From Streptomyces filamentosus (GTDB lineage: Bacteria > Actinomycetota > Actinomycetes > Streptomycetales > Streptomycetaceae): 64,000 nt of DNA. Positions 28,001-35,604 of this stretch are shown here, piece after piece (position 1 is the stretch's first letter; the number at the start of each line of letters is the position of its first letter). Below the pieces are notes generated by a model. That model had not been told where the DNA came from. It worked only from the letters and a program-made list of their open reading frames with translations, and searched no databases. A program made the translations under genes and the position numbers. The DNA is taken from positions 620,001 through 684,000 of the forward strand of contig NZ_BNBE01000002.1 of NCBI RefSeq assembly GCF_014654895.1, read 5' to 3'.

Positions 28001-28306
28001 GCGGGCGCCGCCGCCGGGCGCCTGGCGCCCCGCACCGAGGCCGAGGAGCTGGTCGTGGGCCTCTGGCGGGAGGTGCTCGGCGTGCCGGAGGTCGGCGTCC
28101 TGGACGACTTCCTCGCCCTCGGCGGGGACTCGCTCCTGGTCACCCGGGTCGCCGCCCGCATCCGGGCCGACGTCGGCCTCGACCTGTCGATCCGCGACGT
28201 CTTCGAGAGCCCCACCCCGGCCGCCCTGGCGGCCCGGATCGAGGCGCTCCTGATCGCCGAGATCGACGCCCTCAGCGAGGAGGAGGCCGCCGGCCGGCTG
28301 CGCTGA
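25076..28306 (+). CDS. Nonribosomal peptide synthetase, C-A-T module of uncertain specificity
   Basis: The protein has 1076 residues. The ATG overlaps the stop of the upstream synthetase, so translation is coupled. The C domain has HHIVSDG at 138-144; the A domain has YTSGSTGAPKG from residue 616, GFDTHAEEIW and LDLPTAYW; the T domain has Ser1019 in LGGDS. The pocket code reads D-T-E-(L or D)-V-G-T-V-I-K depending on how the LDLPT segment is aligned. With D it comes close to a code I recall for beta-lysine or related diamino acids, but no lysine 2,3-aminomutase is present in the window, so the substrate is open. The C-terminus (AEIDALSEEEAAGRLR) is helical and could be a docking tail. Confidence 0.88.
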   Translation: MTAPTPIVRRPLTDEQRRLWFLQQLHPEDAGFNMYLNRRWTGPVDPRALGAALTRLTDRHQVLRTRFALEDERPVQLVEPVRDVDVALVSIPDAAEESFTAACAPFVNAPFDLAERPPLRAVLVSAGPDEHALSVVVHHIVSDGWSFTVLWRELLALYREETGEGPAGLPELPLQFGDFALAERARLDGGAAEEAFRYWSGRLAGVGVLRMPLDRPRPAEPTRPAGFVELALGTGLVAGIDALAREQRCTPFMVLLAAYQCVLARWTGSHDFVVGTPLAGRDETAHEALLGYFSRTGVIRADLTGDPGFRTVLRRVRAATVAALSHQDVPVERVAAALGLPALPGSGPLHQAVFVHQSQYGAAGGEAPEVLPAGVRTAHMDSGFDRAKTDLLLDSWRTPDGGMTLSFCFDRELFERSTVEALAGRVRALLARAVVDVEVPLHGDWLLPDAERAALLALGTGPVLAGPARPVLRGFAEQVAARPGAPALECAGSVLTYGELDRASDALARRLGPVAGRVVGVLIEPSPSLVTALLAIWKAGAGYLPLDPAHPAERRRLMLGEADAVLLLTGGESPAPEALDLGVPVLAVDGTGDAPGRGTEGAPPGTDPDGLAYVLYTSGSTGAPKGVAVEHAALAERVRWMAGPEGYGLGPGDRIVQFASIGFDTHAEEIWPALTAGACVVLLPGGGRTLPDLLCEDAGRSVTVLDLPTAYWQELVSLGDRVPWPPALRLVVLGGSEARADAVARWRERHGGTVRLVNTYGPTEATVIVTAGDLAGGPAGPGAPDERRPPLGRPLPGVRLYVLDERGGLLPAGWEGELYVGGAGLARGYLGRPGPTADAFSRDPFADGPDGRMYRTGDRVRWRADGQLEFLGRADDQVKIRGHRIEPAEIEAALTAHPGVGRAAVLVRDGRRLVAYAVPRTAPEEGPATGADELREHLALRLPAFMVPETVVLLDALPLTVNGKLDAAALPDPGPAGAAAGRLAPRTEAEELVVGLWREVLGVPEVGVLDDFLALGGDSLLVTRVAARIRADVGLDLSIRDVFESPTPAALAARIEALLIAEIDALSEEEAAGRLR

Positions 28307-28371
28307 CCCCGCGTACGAGGCCGGGGTCGCGTACGGGGACCGCCGCCCCGTCCGACCCCGGCTCCGCCCCT

Positions 28372-28439
28372 CGTCCCGCTCCCCACCCACTCTCTTCCCT
28401 CCTCTCTCCCCGCTCCCCGCTCCCTGCTCCCTGCTCCTC
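28372..28439 (+). repeat. Polypyrimidine tract with short CTCCC repeats
   Basis: The coding strand of the spacer between the third and fourth NRPS genes is almost purely C and T, with repeated GCTCCC units. Similar C/T-rich runs occur at 19207-19240 and 19288-19325 between the first two NRPS genes. Confidence 0.6.
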
Positions 28440-28473
28440 ACGAATCGCACCGGAGAACGCCATCGCCAGCACC

Positions 28474-31400
28474 GTGCCGCCCGTCGCGGCGACCGTCCCC
28501 GAGCTCCTCGACGCGCGGGCCACCGAACACCCGGACCGCATCGCGCTGCACGTCGTCGGCGGCGGGGAACTCACCTACCGGCGCTGGCGCGAGGAGGCGC
28601 TGCGCGCCGCGGCGGGCCTGGCCGCCGCCGGCGTCGGACCGGGCGACCGGGTGGTGCTGCGGTTCTCCGGCGCGCGCTGGGACCGGTACGCCGTCGGGTT
28701 CCTCGCCGTCCAGTACGCGGGCGGGGTGCCCGTCCCGGTCCGCGAGGACCTGTCCGAGGAGGACGTCGCCGCCCTGGCCGCGTCGGCCGGGGCCGTCACG
28801 GTCCTGGCCGACGGCGGGCCGCCCGCCGTGCCGGGCCTGGGGGAGCTGGACCTGGACGCGCTGGTGGCGGCCTGCCCGCGGACGCCGGCCGGACCGCCGC
28901 ACCGGGTCGGGCCGGACGATCCGGCCCAGGTGATCGGCACCTCCGGCACGACCGGCGCGCCCAAGGGCGTGGTCGCCGCGCACGGGAACCTGACCGCCGG
29001 GCTCGCCGTCCGTCCCCGGCACCGCGCCTACGCCCACTCGCGGTACTCCCTGCACGCCTTCCCGATCGGGACCAACGCGGGCCAGGTGATGCTGGTGAAC
29101 GCGCTGACCGCCGCGCCCACCACCCTCAGCCTGCCGCGCTTCGACGCCGGGCGGTTCGGCGCGGCGGTCGAGGAGTTCGGGATCGGCACCGCCTTCCTGG
29201 TGCCCTCGATGGCGATCGAGCTGCTCAACGCGGGCACCCCGGAGCGGTACGACCTGAGCAGTCTGCGGCTGGTCAACTCCTCCGCCGCCGCGCTGCCCGT
29301 GCCGGTGGCGGCCGCACTGGCCGCGGCGCTGCCGGACGTGACGCTGGTCAACACGTACACCTCCGCGGAGGCGTCGCCCGCGCAGGTCTCCACCGTGGTC
29401 GATCCGCGCCGCCCCGGCTCGCTGGGCCGCCCGGCGGATCCGCGCGGCCTCCGGATCCTCGACGCGGACGGGGCGCCGCTGCCCGCCGGGCAGGTCGGCG
29501 AGGTCTGGCTGCGGCAGCCCGGCCCGGCCCGCCGCTACCTGGACGCCTCCGGGCCGGGCGGCCGGGTGTTCCGGGACGGCTGGGTGCGGATGGGCGACCT
29601 GGGCCGCCTCGGCCCGGACGGTCACCTGTACCTGGTCGACCGGGAGAGCGACGTCATCAAGAGCGGGGCCCTGAAGGTCTCCACGCTGCGGATCGAGGAG
29701 GTGCTGCACGGGCACCCCGGGGTCGCCGACGCCGCCGCGCTCGGCCTGCCGCACCCGGTGATGGGCGCCGTCCCGGTCGCGGTCGTGGTGGCCGGGCCCG
29801 GCGGGCTGGACCTGGACGGGCTCCGGCTGTACCTGGGCTCCCGGCTGAGCCGGGCCGAGCTGCCGGTCCGGATCCTGCTCGCGGACGACCTGCCCAGGAA
29901 CCCGAGCGGCAAGGTGGTCAAGCACCGGCTCCGTCCGCTGTTCGACGCGCCCGCGGGGCCCGCCGGGGCCGCCGTCGCCCCGGCCACCCCGACGGAACTC
30001 CGGCTGGCCGGGATCTGGCGGCGGCTGCTGGGGCGGCCGGTCACCGACGTGGCCGCCGAGTTCTTCGCGCTCGGCGGCGACTCGTTCCGGGCGGTGCAGC
30101 TCGCCTCCGCCATCGGCGAGGAGTTCGGGCTGCGGGCCGGTACCGCCGTGGTCTTCGAACGGCCCTCGCTGCGCGCCCAGGCGGCCTGGGTGGACCGCCG
30201 CGACCGGCGGCCCGCCGCCGTCGCCGCCGGGGCGGCCGGCCCGGAGGACGTGCCGCCGTTCCTGGCCGCGCTCCGCGCGCAGCCGCACGCCGTCGCCCTG
30301 ACCTCGCAGCAGGAGAACTTCTTCCGCTGGATGGCCGAGGCGCCGGGGCGGGACGCGGGCGCGGTGTCGGCGCTGTTCCGGGTGACCGACCGGCTCGAAC
30401 CGGAGGTCCTGGGCCGGGCGCTCACCGAAGCGGTCCGGCGCCATCCCGCGCTGCGCACCCGGTTCGAGCCGGTGGGCGGCGGGGTCGTGCGGGCGGTGCT
30501 CGACGAGGAGCCCCGGGCGCGGATCACGCTGACCCGGGCGCCGGGGGCCACGGACGCGGAGGTGGACGCCCTGCTGCTGGCCGAGCGCGACCGGCTCACC
30601 GATCTGGCCCGTGACCCGATGACCCGGCTCCTGGTGGTCAGCCGGTCGGAGACCGACCACGTGGTGCTGGTCGCCGCGCACCACATGGTCTTCGACGGCT
30701 GGTCGGCCGGGGTGCTGCTGGCGGACCTCGGGGTGTTCTACTCCGCGCTGCGGCGGGGCCGTCCGGTGCCGCCGGCCCGGCCGGGTCCCGGCTACCGGGA
30801 GCTGGTGGAATGGGCGAACGGCCACTGGCCGGTCTCCCGCGCCCACTTCGGGGCTGCGCTGGCCGGTGCGCCGGAGGCCGTCGAACGGTTCGACGGGCGC
30901 CGGGACGTGGACGAAGTGCTGACGCAGGCCCACGAGTTCGAGGTTCCGGCGGAGGTGGCGCGGGCCCTCCGGGTCCGGGCGGGCGAGCTGGGCGCCACGC
31001 CCTTCCTGGCCGTCGCCGCGGCCTGGACCGGGCTGCTGGCGCGCCGCGGCGGGTCTCCCGACCTGGTGGTGATGACTCCGGTGCCCGGCCGTCCCCGGCC
31101 GGACGCCGAGCGGACGGTCGGCTGCTTCGTCCAGTCGCTGCTGCTGCGGGTGGACGCGAGCGGGGGGCCCGGTTTCGCGGAGCTGGTGGACCGGCTGCGG
31201 GTGGTCTACGGCGAGGCGCTGGACCACCAGCTGTACCCGTTCGCCGAGTTCAGCCCTTCCGCGCCGTTCGCGGCCTGGATCCGTTACGAGGCGTGGGCCG
31301 CGCCCGCGCAGCTGCCCGGCCTGGCCTGCGCGCCCTGGGAGCTGCCGCGCGGGAGCACCGTGCCCTGGCCGCTGCCGGGCGGCGACCGGGGGGTGCCCGA

Positions 31401-31533
31401 ACTGACCGTGGTCGAGCGGCCGGACGGCGGTCTGCGGTGCTGGCTCCAGTACAACGCGCTGGCCTTCGGCCTTCCCGTGATCACCGGCCTGGCCGAGGAG
31501 TTCACCGCTGCGCTCGTCGCCGCCTGCGGATGA
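28474..31533 (+). CDS. Acyl-ligase-type A-T-C synthetase (probable starter/condensing unit)
   Basis: The protein has about 1019 residues with domain order A-T-C. The adenylating domain (1-480) resembles acyl-CoA or carboxylic acid ligases rather than amino-acid A domains: GTSGTTGAPKG from residue 155, a short HAFPIGTNAGQ in place of the SFD core, NTYTSAEAS for motif A5, and NPSGKVVK with the A10 Lys. The T domain has Ser537 in LGGDS. A complete C domain follows, with HHMVFDG at 736-742. The start is uncertain: GTG at 28474 is in frame, but GGAG at 28452 is ideally spaced to an ATC at 28462 and too far from the GTG. It probably loads a carboxylic acid starter and condenses it with an amine. 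Confidence 0.82.
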   Translation: MPPVAATVPELLDARATEHPDRIALHVVGGGELTYRRWREEALRAAAGLAAAGVGPGDRVVLRFSGARWDRYAVGFLAVQYAGGVPVPVREDLSEEDVAALAASAGAVTVLADGGPPAVPGLGELDLDALVAACPRTPAGPPHRVGPDDPAQVIGTSGTTGAPKGVVAAHGNLTAGLAVRPRHRAYAHSRYSLHAFPIGTNAGQVMLVNALTAAPTTLSLPRFDAGRFGAAVEEFGIGTAFLVPSMAIELLNAGTPERYDLSSLRLVNSSAAALPVPVAAALAAALPDVTLVNTYTSAEASPAQVSTVVDPRRPGSLGRPADPRGLRILDADGAPLPAGQVGEVWLRQPGPARRYLDASGPGGRVFRDGWVRMGDLGRLGPDGHLYLVDRESDVIKSGALKVSTLRIEEVLHGHPGVADAAALGLPHPVMGAVPVAVVVAGPGGLDLDGLRLYLGSRLSRAELPVRILLADDLPRNPSGKVVKHRLRPLFDAPAGPAGAAVAPATPTELRLAGIWRRLLGRPVTDVAAEFFALGGDSFRAVQLASAIGEEFGLRAGTAVVFERPSLRAQAAWVDRRDRRPAAVAAGAAGPEDVPPFLAALRAQPHAVALTSQQENFFRWMAEAPGRDAGAVSALFRVTDRLEPEVLGRALTEAVRRHPALRTRFEPVGGGVVRAVLDEEPRARITLTRAPGATDAEVDALLLAERDRLTDLARDPMTRLLVVSRSETDHVVLVAAHHMVFDGWSAGVLLADLGVFYSALRRGRPVPPARPGPGYRELVEWANGHWPVSRAHFGAALAGAPEAVERFDGRRDVDEVLTQAHEFEVPAEVARALRVRAGELGATPFLAVAAAWTGLLARRGGSPDLVVMTPVPGRPRPDAERTVGCFVQSLLLRVDASGGPGFAELVDRLRVVYGEALDHQLYPFAEFSPSAPFAAWIRYEAWAAPAQLPGLACAPWELPRGSTVPWPLPGGDRGVPELTVVERPDGGLRCWLQYNALAFGLPVITGLAEEFTAALVAACG

Positions 31534-31626
31534 CCGGGCCCCGCCCCCTCGGAGGCCGGGGAGGCGGTGTCGGTGCGCTGAAGTATCGTTCCCGGCACCG
31601 CACACCCGACTGGGAGGACCAGAGAA

Positions 31627-33138
31627 GTGACTGGCCCGGCTGCTTTCCCGCTGCCCTTTCAAGCCGCCCGTTCGCTGCCGTTCACGGCGCCCCGGACGCT
31701 GCGGGAGCTGGAGATGATGCGGTGCAGCGCGCACCTGAGGGAGAAACCGGGCTGGTTCGACAAGCGGAACGACGCCGAGGTCGTCGCCCGGTGGACGCGG
31801 GAGGCGGTCGAGCAGGGGCTCACCGAGGCGCAGATCCGCTACGTCCTCGCCGAACTCGCGCACTACGCCGCGCTGCGGGACGGGCGGACCGGCGTCGAGG
31901 TGGCCGCCGTGGACGGGGTGTGGCAGTCGGACGCGCTGGTCGACGACGCGCTCAGGGACCGGCTGCGCGAGGCGGTCCGGGTCCTGGAGGAGGTCCCCGA
32001 GGCGGAGAAGGACTGGCACCCGGGCTCCGGCGGCCAGGTGCTGGACCTGGTGCACCCCTCGATGTTCTGCCTGGTGAGGGGGGTGAGCGGGGCGCCCGAG
32101 GAGACGTGGCGGAACCCGACGGGCCCGTACTACGCGAAGCACGAGTTCTCGGAGAGGTTCCAGTGGCTGCCGACGGACGTGGAGGTGGGTGACGACGGCG
32201 AGGTCTCCTTCCTCTCCTACGTCAACAACGTCCACCCCGAGGAGCACCGCGAACTGAACGCGGTGCTGCCGGAGTTGTTCGCGCGCGTGCGCCCGCTGCT
32301 GGAGAACGTGCTCACCGACCTGCGCCATCCGAGGCCCCCGCGGATCGAGGCCGACGCCTACGCGTGGTACGGCCCCGAGCCGGAGGCCCCCGTCAGGTCC
32401 GACCACGACGACGAGGAAGGCTACGGCAAGGCTCTCGACGCGTGGCGGAAGGCCATGGGCGAGTGGTGGGACAACCGGGTCCCCGTCGTCCCGGACGCCC
32501 CCGAATTCACCCCGCCCGAGCCGCCCGGGGCGTCCGCCCGGGTCGATCTGCGCGGCCGCCGCCTCCAGGTCGTCGCCAAGCTCGCCACCGTCCACCTCAC
32601 CCCGGAGCGGCCCGAGTACGACGGCGGCTCCTGGCACGTCGAGGGGATGCTGAACGAGCGGATCGTCTCGACCTGCATCTACTACTGGGACAACGAGAAC
32701 ATCACCGAGAGCCGGCTGAGCTTCCGGGCGGCGGTCGACGACCCGGAGTACGAGCAGAGCGACGACGAGGGCGTGCTGGAGATCTACGACCTGGAGGACG
32801 GGGACGCGCTGAACCAGCTGCTCGGCTCGGCGCCGACCCCGGCGGGCCGCTGCCTGGCGTTCCCGAACGTCCTGCAGCACCGCGTCGGTTCGTTCCGCCT
32901 CGCGGACCCCGCCCGCCCGGGACACCGCAAGATCCTCGCGTTCTTCCTCGTCGACCCGTCGGAGCGGATCGTCTCCACCTCCGACGTGCCGCCGCAGCAG
33001 CCGTGGGCCGCGACGTCGACCATGACGCGCGCACAGGCCGAGGACTTCCGCGAACAGCTCATGGAGGAAAGGAAGTTCTTCGTCGACGAGCACAACGAGC
33101 AGCTCTACGAGCGGGAGTTCTCCCTCTGCGAGCACTGA
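31627..33138 (+). CDS. DUF4246 protein, probable Fe(II)/2-oxoglutarate-type oxygenase
   Basis: The protein has 503 residues. The GTG start has GGGAGG upstream and lies 93 bases after the last NRPS gene. The sequence matches DUF4246 as I remember it: an N-terminal ELEMMRCSAHLREKPGW, then SYVNNVHPEEHR, and a C-terminal jelly-roll-like region. There, H337-V-E339 in GGSWHVEGMLNERI, His418 in NVLQHRVGSF and Arg434 in HRKILAFFLVD have the order and spacing of a 2-oxoglutarate-dependent oxygenase facial triad plus co-substrate Arg. Asp is replaced by Glu in the HxD/E motif. In this context it may hydroxylate an amino acid of the NRPS product. Its assignment to the cluster rests on position and strand only. 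Confidence 0.72.
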   Translation: MTGPAAFPLPFQAARSLPFTAPRTLRELEMMRCSAHLREKPGWFDKRNDAEVVARWTREAVEQGLTEAQIRYVLAELAHYAALRDGRTGVEVAAVDGVWQSDALVDDALRDRLREAVRVLEEVPEAEKDWHPGSGGQVLDLVHPSMFCLVRGVSGAPEETWRNPTGPYYAKHEFSERFQWLPTDVEVGDDGEVSFLSYVNNVHPEEHRELNAVLPELFARVRPLLENVLTDLRHPRPPRIEADAYAWYGPEPEAPVRSDHDDEEGYGKALDAWRKAMGEWWDNRVPVVPDAPEFTPPEPPGASARVDLRGRRLQVVAKLATVHLTPERPEYDGGSWHVEGMLNERIVSTCIYYWDNENITESRLSFRAAVDDPEYEQSDDEGVLEIYDLEDGDALNQLLGSAPTPAGRCLAFPNVLQHRVGSFRLADPARPGHRKILAFFLVDPSERIVSTSDVPPQQPWAATSTMTRAQAEDFREQLMEERKFFVDEHNEQLYEREFSLCEH

Positions 33139-33145
33139 GCCCGCT

Positions 33146-33173
33146 CCCGCCCCGCCCGCGGCTGCGGGGCGGG
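33146..33173. terminator. Hairpin between convergent DUF4246 and msrA genes
   Basis: CCCGCCCCGC and GCGGGGCGGG form 10-bp arms around an eight-base loop. It lies in the 55-base gap between convergent stop codons and can serve both. Confidence 0.65.
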
Positions 33174-33193
33174 GGCGGGGCGGGCGGGGGTGC

Positions 33194-33721
33194 TCATCCG
33201 GCGGGGTCGGTGCCGTCCTGGCCCCGGCGGGGGAGCTTCCAGCCGGGGCGCGGGAAGTGGCAGGTGTAGCCGTCGGGGTAGCGCTCCAGGTAGTCCTGGT
33301 GCTCGGGCTCCGCCTCCCAGAAGTCCCCCAGCGCCTCGACCTCGGTCACCACCGGGCCCGGCCACAGCCCGCTGGCGTCGACGTCGGCGATGGTGTCGAG
33401 CGCCACGCGCTTCTGGTCCTCGTCCGTGTAGTAGAGGGCGGAGCGGTAGCTGCGCCCGACGTCGTTGCCCTGGCGGTCGACGGTGCTGGGGTCGTGGATC
33501 TGGAAGAAGAACTCCAGCAGGTCCCGGTAGCTCGTGACGGCGGGGTCGTAGAGCACCTCGATCGCCTCGGCGTGGTCGCCGTGGTCGCGGTAGGTGGCGT
33601 GCGGGGTGTCCCCGCCGGTGTAGCCCACCCGGGTGCTCACGACCCCCGGCCGCCTGCGGATGAGGTCCTGCATCCCCCAGAAGCAGCCCCCGGCCAGGAC
33701 CGCCTTCTCCGTGTCGCCCAT
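33194..33721 (-). CDS. msrA: Peptide methionine-S-sulfoxide reductase
   Basis: The protein has 175 residues, the normal MsrA length. The GCFWG motif with catalytic Cys sits near the N-terminus (AVLAGGCFWGMQDL). GYTGGDTPHATY, GDHAEAIEVLYDP and IHDPSTVDRQGNDVG follow, all conserved in MsrA. It reduces methionine-S-sulfoxide in proteins with thioredoxin as electron donor. The usual C-terminal resolving Cys pair is not evident, so recycling may use a single Cys or another thiol. It stands alone and converges with the DUF4246 gene. Confidence 0.95.
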   Translation of the reverse strand: MGDTEKAVLAGGCFWGMQDLIRRRPGVVSTRVGYTGGDTPHATYRDHGDHAEAIEVLYDPAVTSYRDLLEFFFQIHDPSTVDRQGNDVGRSYRSALYYTDEDQKRVALDTIADVDASGLWPGPVVTEVEALGDFWEAEPEHQDYLERYPDGYTCHFPRPGWKLPRRGQDGTDPAG

Positions 33722-33835
33722 GTGCCCTCCATCGTGCGTGATCGGCGTGCCGTCCGGCGCGCCTCGCCCCGGACGGCGTCACCGGCCATCATGCAGCAGT
33801 CCGCCGGCGGCGTGCGCGTCCGGGGCGTGGTGCGG

Positions 33836-34813
33836 TCAGTCGTCGTGGAGGGCGTCGCGCAGGGCGTCGACGGCGAGCTTGCGCGCCACGTTCGCCGCCC
33901 GGGTGTCGCGCAGGCTGTCCAGGAGCAGGAAGTCGTGGACCATGCCCGCCACCCGGACCGAGGTCACGTCGACGCCGGCCTCACGGAGCTTGTTGGCGTA
34001 CTTCTCGCCCTCGTCCCGCAGGACGTCCGCCTCGTCGGTGATGACCAGGGTCGGGGGCAGGCCCCTGAGCTGGTCGAGCGTCGACCGCAGCGGCGAGGCG
34101 TAGTGCTGGAGCCGCTCGGCGGGGTCGGTGGTGTACGCGTCCCAGAACCACTTCATGCCGTCGCGGGTGAGGTAGTAGCCCTCCGCGAACTGCAGGTACG
34201 ACGGCGTGTCGAAGTCCGCGTCGGTCACCGGGTAGAGCAGGACCTGGGCCTTCAGGCCGAGACCGTCCTCGCGCTCCTTGTTCATCAGCGCGAAGACCGC
34301 GGACATGCAGCCGCCCACGGACTCGCCGGTGACCGCCACCCGCGAGGTGTCCATGCCGTGGTCCGCGCCGTTCTTCCGCACCCACTGGCCCACCGCGTAG
34401 TTCTGCTCCACCTGGGTCGGGTACTTCGCCTCCGGCGCCCGGTCGTACACCGGGAAGACGCCCACCGCACCCGCTCCCACGACGAGCTCGCGGAAGAGGC
34501 GGTCGTGGGTCCTGTCGTCGCCGAAGACCCAGCCCGCCCCGTGGATGTAGACGATGACGGGCAGCGGCCCGGTGACGCCCTTCGGGCGGATGATCCGGGT
34601 GCGGACCGTGCCCCACTCACCGGCGTCGACCTCCACCCACTCCTCGTCCACCTCCGGCCGGGACACCCCCTCACCGCTCTGCAGACCGGCCAGGATGTCC
34701 CGCCCCTGCTCCGGCGGGACCTCGTAGATCCTCGGATGCGGATCCGTCGCCTCGGCGAGCTCCCTCGCGGCCGGCTCCAGATAGGGCGTGACGGGCGGGG
34801 GCAACTGCGTCAT
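33836..34813 (-). CDS. Alpha/beta hydrolase, hormone-sensitive-lipase family esterase
   Basis: The protein has 325 residues. Family IV esterase features are present with small changes: the oxyanion motif reads HGAGW instead of HGGGW, and the nucleophile elbow reads GESVGG instead of GDSAGG. Asp in DEADVLRDEG and His in GMVHDF complete the triad. YLEPAARELAEATDP begins the cap region. No signal peptide is seen, so it is probably cytoplasmic. The ATG at 34813 (MTQLPPPV) fits the family. The substrate is likely a short-chain ester. Confidence 0.88.
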   Translation of the reverse strand: MTQLPPPVTPYLEPAARELAEATDPHPRIYEVPPEQGRDILAGLQSGEGVSRPEVDEEWVEVDAGEWGTVRTRIIRPKGVTGPLPVIVYIHGAGWVFGDDRTHDRLFRELVVGAGAVGVFPVYDRAPEAKYPTQVEQNYAVGQWVRKNGADHGMDTSRVAVTGESVGGCMSAVFALMNKEREDGLGLKAQVLLYPVTDADFDTPSYLQFAEGYYLTRDGMKWFWDAYTTDPAERLQHYASPLRSTLDQLRGLPPTLVITDEADVLRDEGEKYANKLREAGVDVTSVRVAGMVHDFLLLDSLRDTRAANVARKLAVDALRDALHDD

Positions 34814-34970
34814 GTGCGCTCCAGCGTGTGTGAGAGGTCCCGTGCCGGGACCCGGATCCCCCCTGGGCATCCTCTGGCCCTCCCCGCTCCATCCTTCCCG
34901 GACGGCGGCTCTCCGCAAGCCGGGGGCGGGGGTGCGGCGGGGGCCTGCGGGCAGGAGCCGTACCGGCCGG

Positions 34971-35414
34971 CTACCGGAGGAGGGAGAGGCGGGCGCGGAC
35001 CCGTTTCCCCTCCGGGTGGGGCTCGACGACGAGGCTCTCGCAGACGGCGACGACGATCTCGACGCCGTGCTGCCCGATGCGCCCGGGGTCGTGCCCGCGG
35101 AGCACGGGGGCGGCCGGCTCGCGGTCGAGGACCGAGATGTCCAGGGCGTCCCGGGACAGTTCCAGCACCAGGCGGCAGAGGCCGGAGGCGTGCCGGACCG
35201 CGTTGGTCACCAGCTCGCTGACCACCAGCTGCGCCAGTTCGACGTGCTCGTCCTCCACCGGGACGGGCCGCGCGGCGGGGGCGGCCGCCAGGAAGTCGGC
35301 CGTGAAGGCGCGGGCGGAGGCCATGGCGTCCCCGTGAGGGGCCGCGTCATAGACGACGCTCGCGGTCAGGAGGGATGCCGGTGCCGCGCGCTCCGCGGTG
35401 ATCGCGTCCGCCAT
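34971..35414 (-). CDS. ATP-binding anti-sigma/serine-kinase-like protein (HATPase_c_2)
   Basis: The protein has 147 residues. LAQLVVSELVTNAVRHA is the N box of a Bergerat fold, and DREPAAPVLRGHDPGRIGQHGVEIV carries the G1/G2 boxes. This is the RsbW-like arrangement common in Streptomyces, where dozens of paralogues exist. Some act as anti-sigma factors, but most partners are unknown, and no sigma or anti-anti-sigma gene is adjacent. I chose the ATG at 35414, which has GAGGGGAGC upstream. Confidence 0.85.
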   Translation of the reverse strand: MADAITAERAAPASLLTASVVYDAAPHGDAMASARAFTADFLAAAPAARPVPVEDEHVELAQLVVSELVTNAVRHASGLCRLVLELSRDALDISVLDREPAAPVLRGHDPGRIGQHGVEIVVAVCESLVVEPHPEGKRVRARLSLLR

Positions 35415-35497
35415 GGCACTCGTGCTCCCCTCGTCCGGAACGGGTGGCCGCCGTGGGGCACCTCCCTCTCCGCTCTTCCCCCCTTCTCGGTTTCCAC

Positions 35498-35535
35498 ACC
35501 GTCCGTCACCGGGATCACACCGGTGGGAGGACGGT
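35498..35535 (-). terminator. Stem-loop between two minus-strand genes
   Basis: ACCGTCC pairs with GGACGGT, and inside it CACCGG pairs with CCGGTG around GATCACA. It lies about 70 bases beyond the stop at 35605 and could end that transcript. Confidence 0.5.
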
Positions 35536-35604
35536 GGCGCCGCTCCCGGGGCCGGCGCGGTCTCGGCAAGGGCCGTTCCTCCGCGTCCTGGCGGAGGGGC
35601 TGAG

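Noticed and set aside
16014..31533. Assigning the NRPS locus to a named family such as detoxin/rimosamide or a siderophore
   Set aside because: Those loci need features not seen here (PKS module and TauD-type gene, or hydroxylating and transport genes for siderophores), and no comparison could be run.
28438..33135. Long minus-strand frame opposite the A-T-C synthetase and DUF4246 genes
   Set aside because: Same GC-shadow effect; no ribosome site and no recognisable domain.
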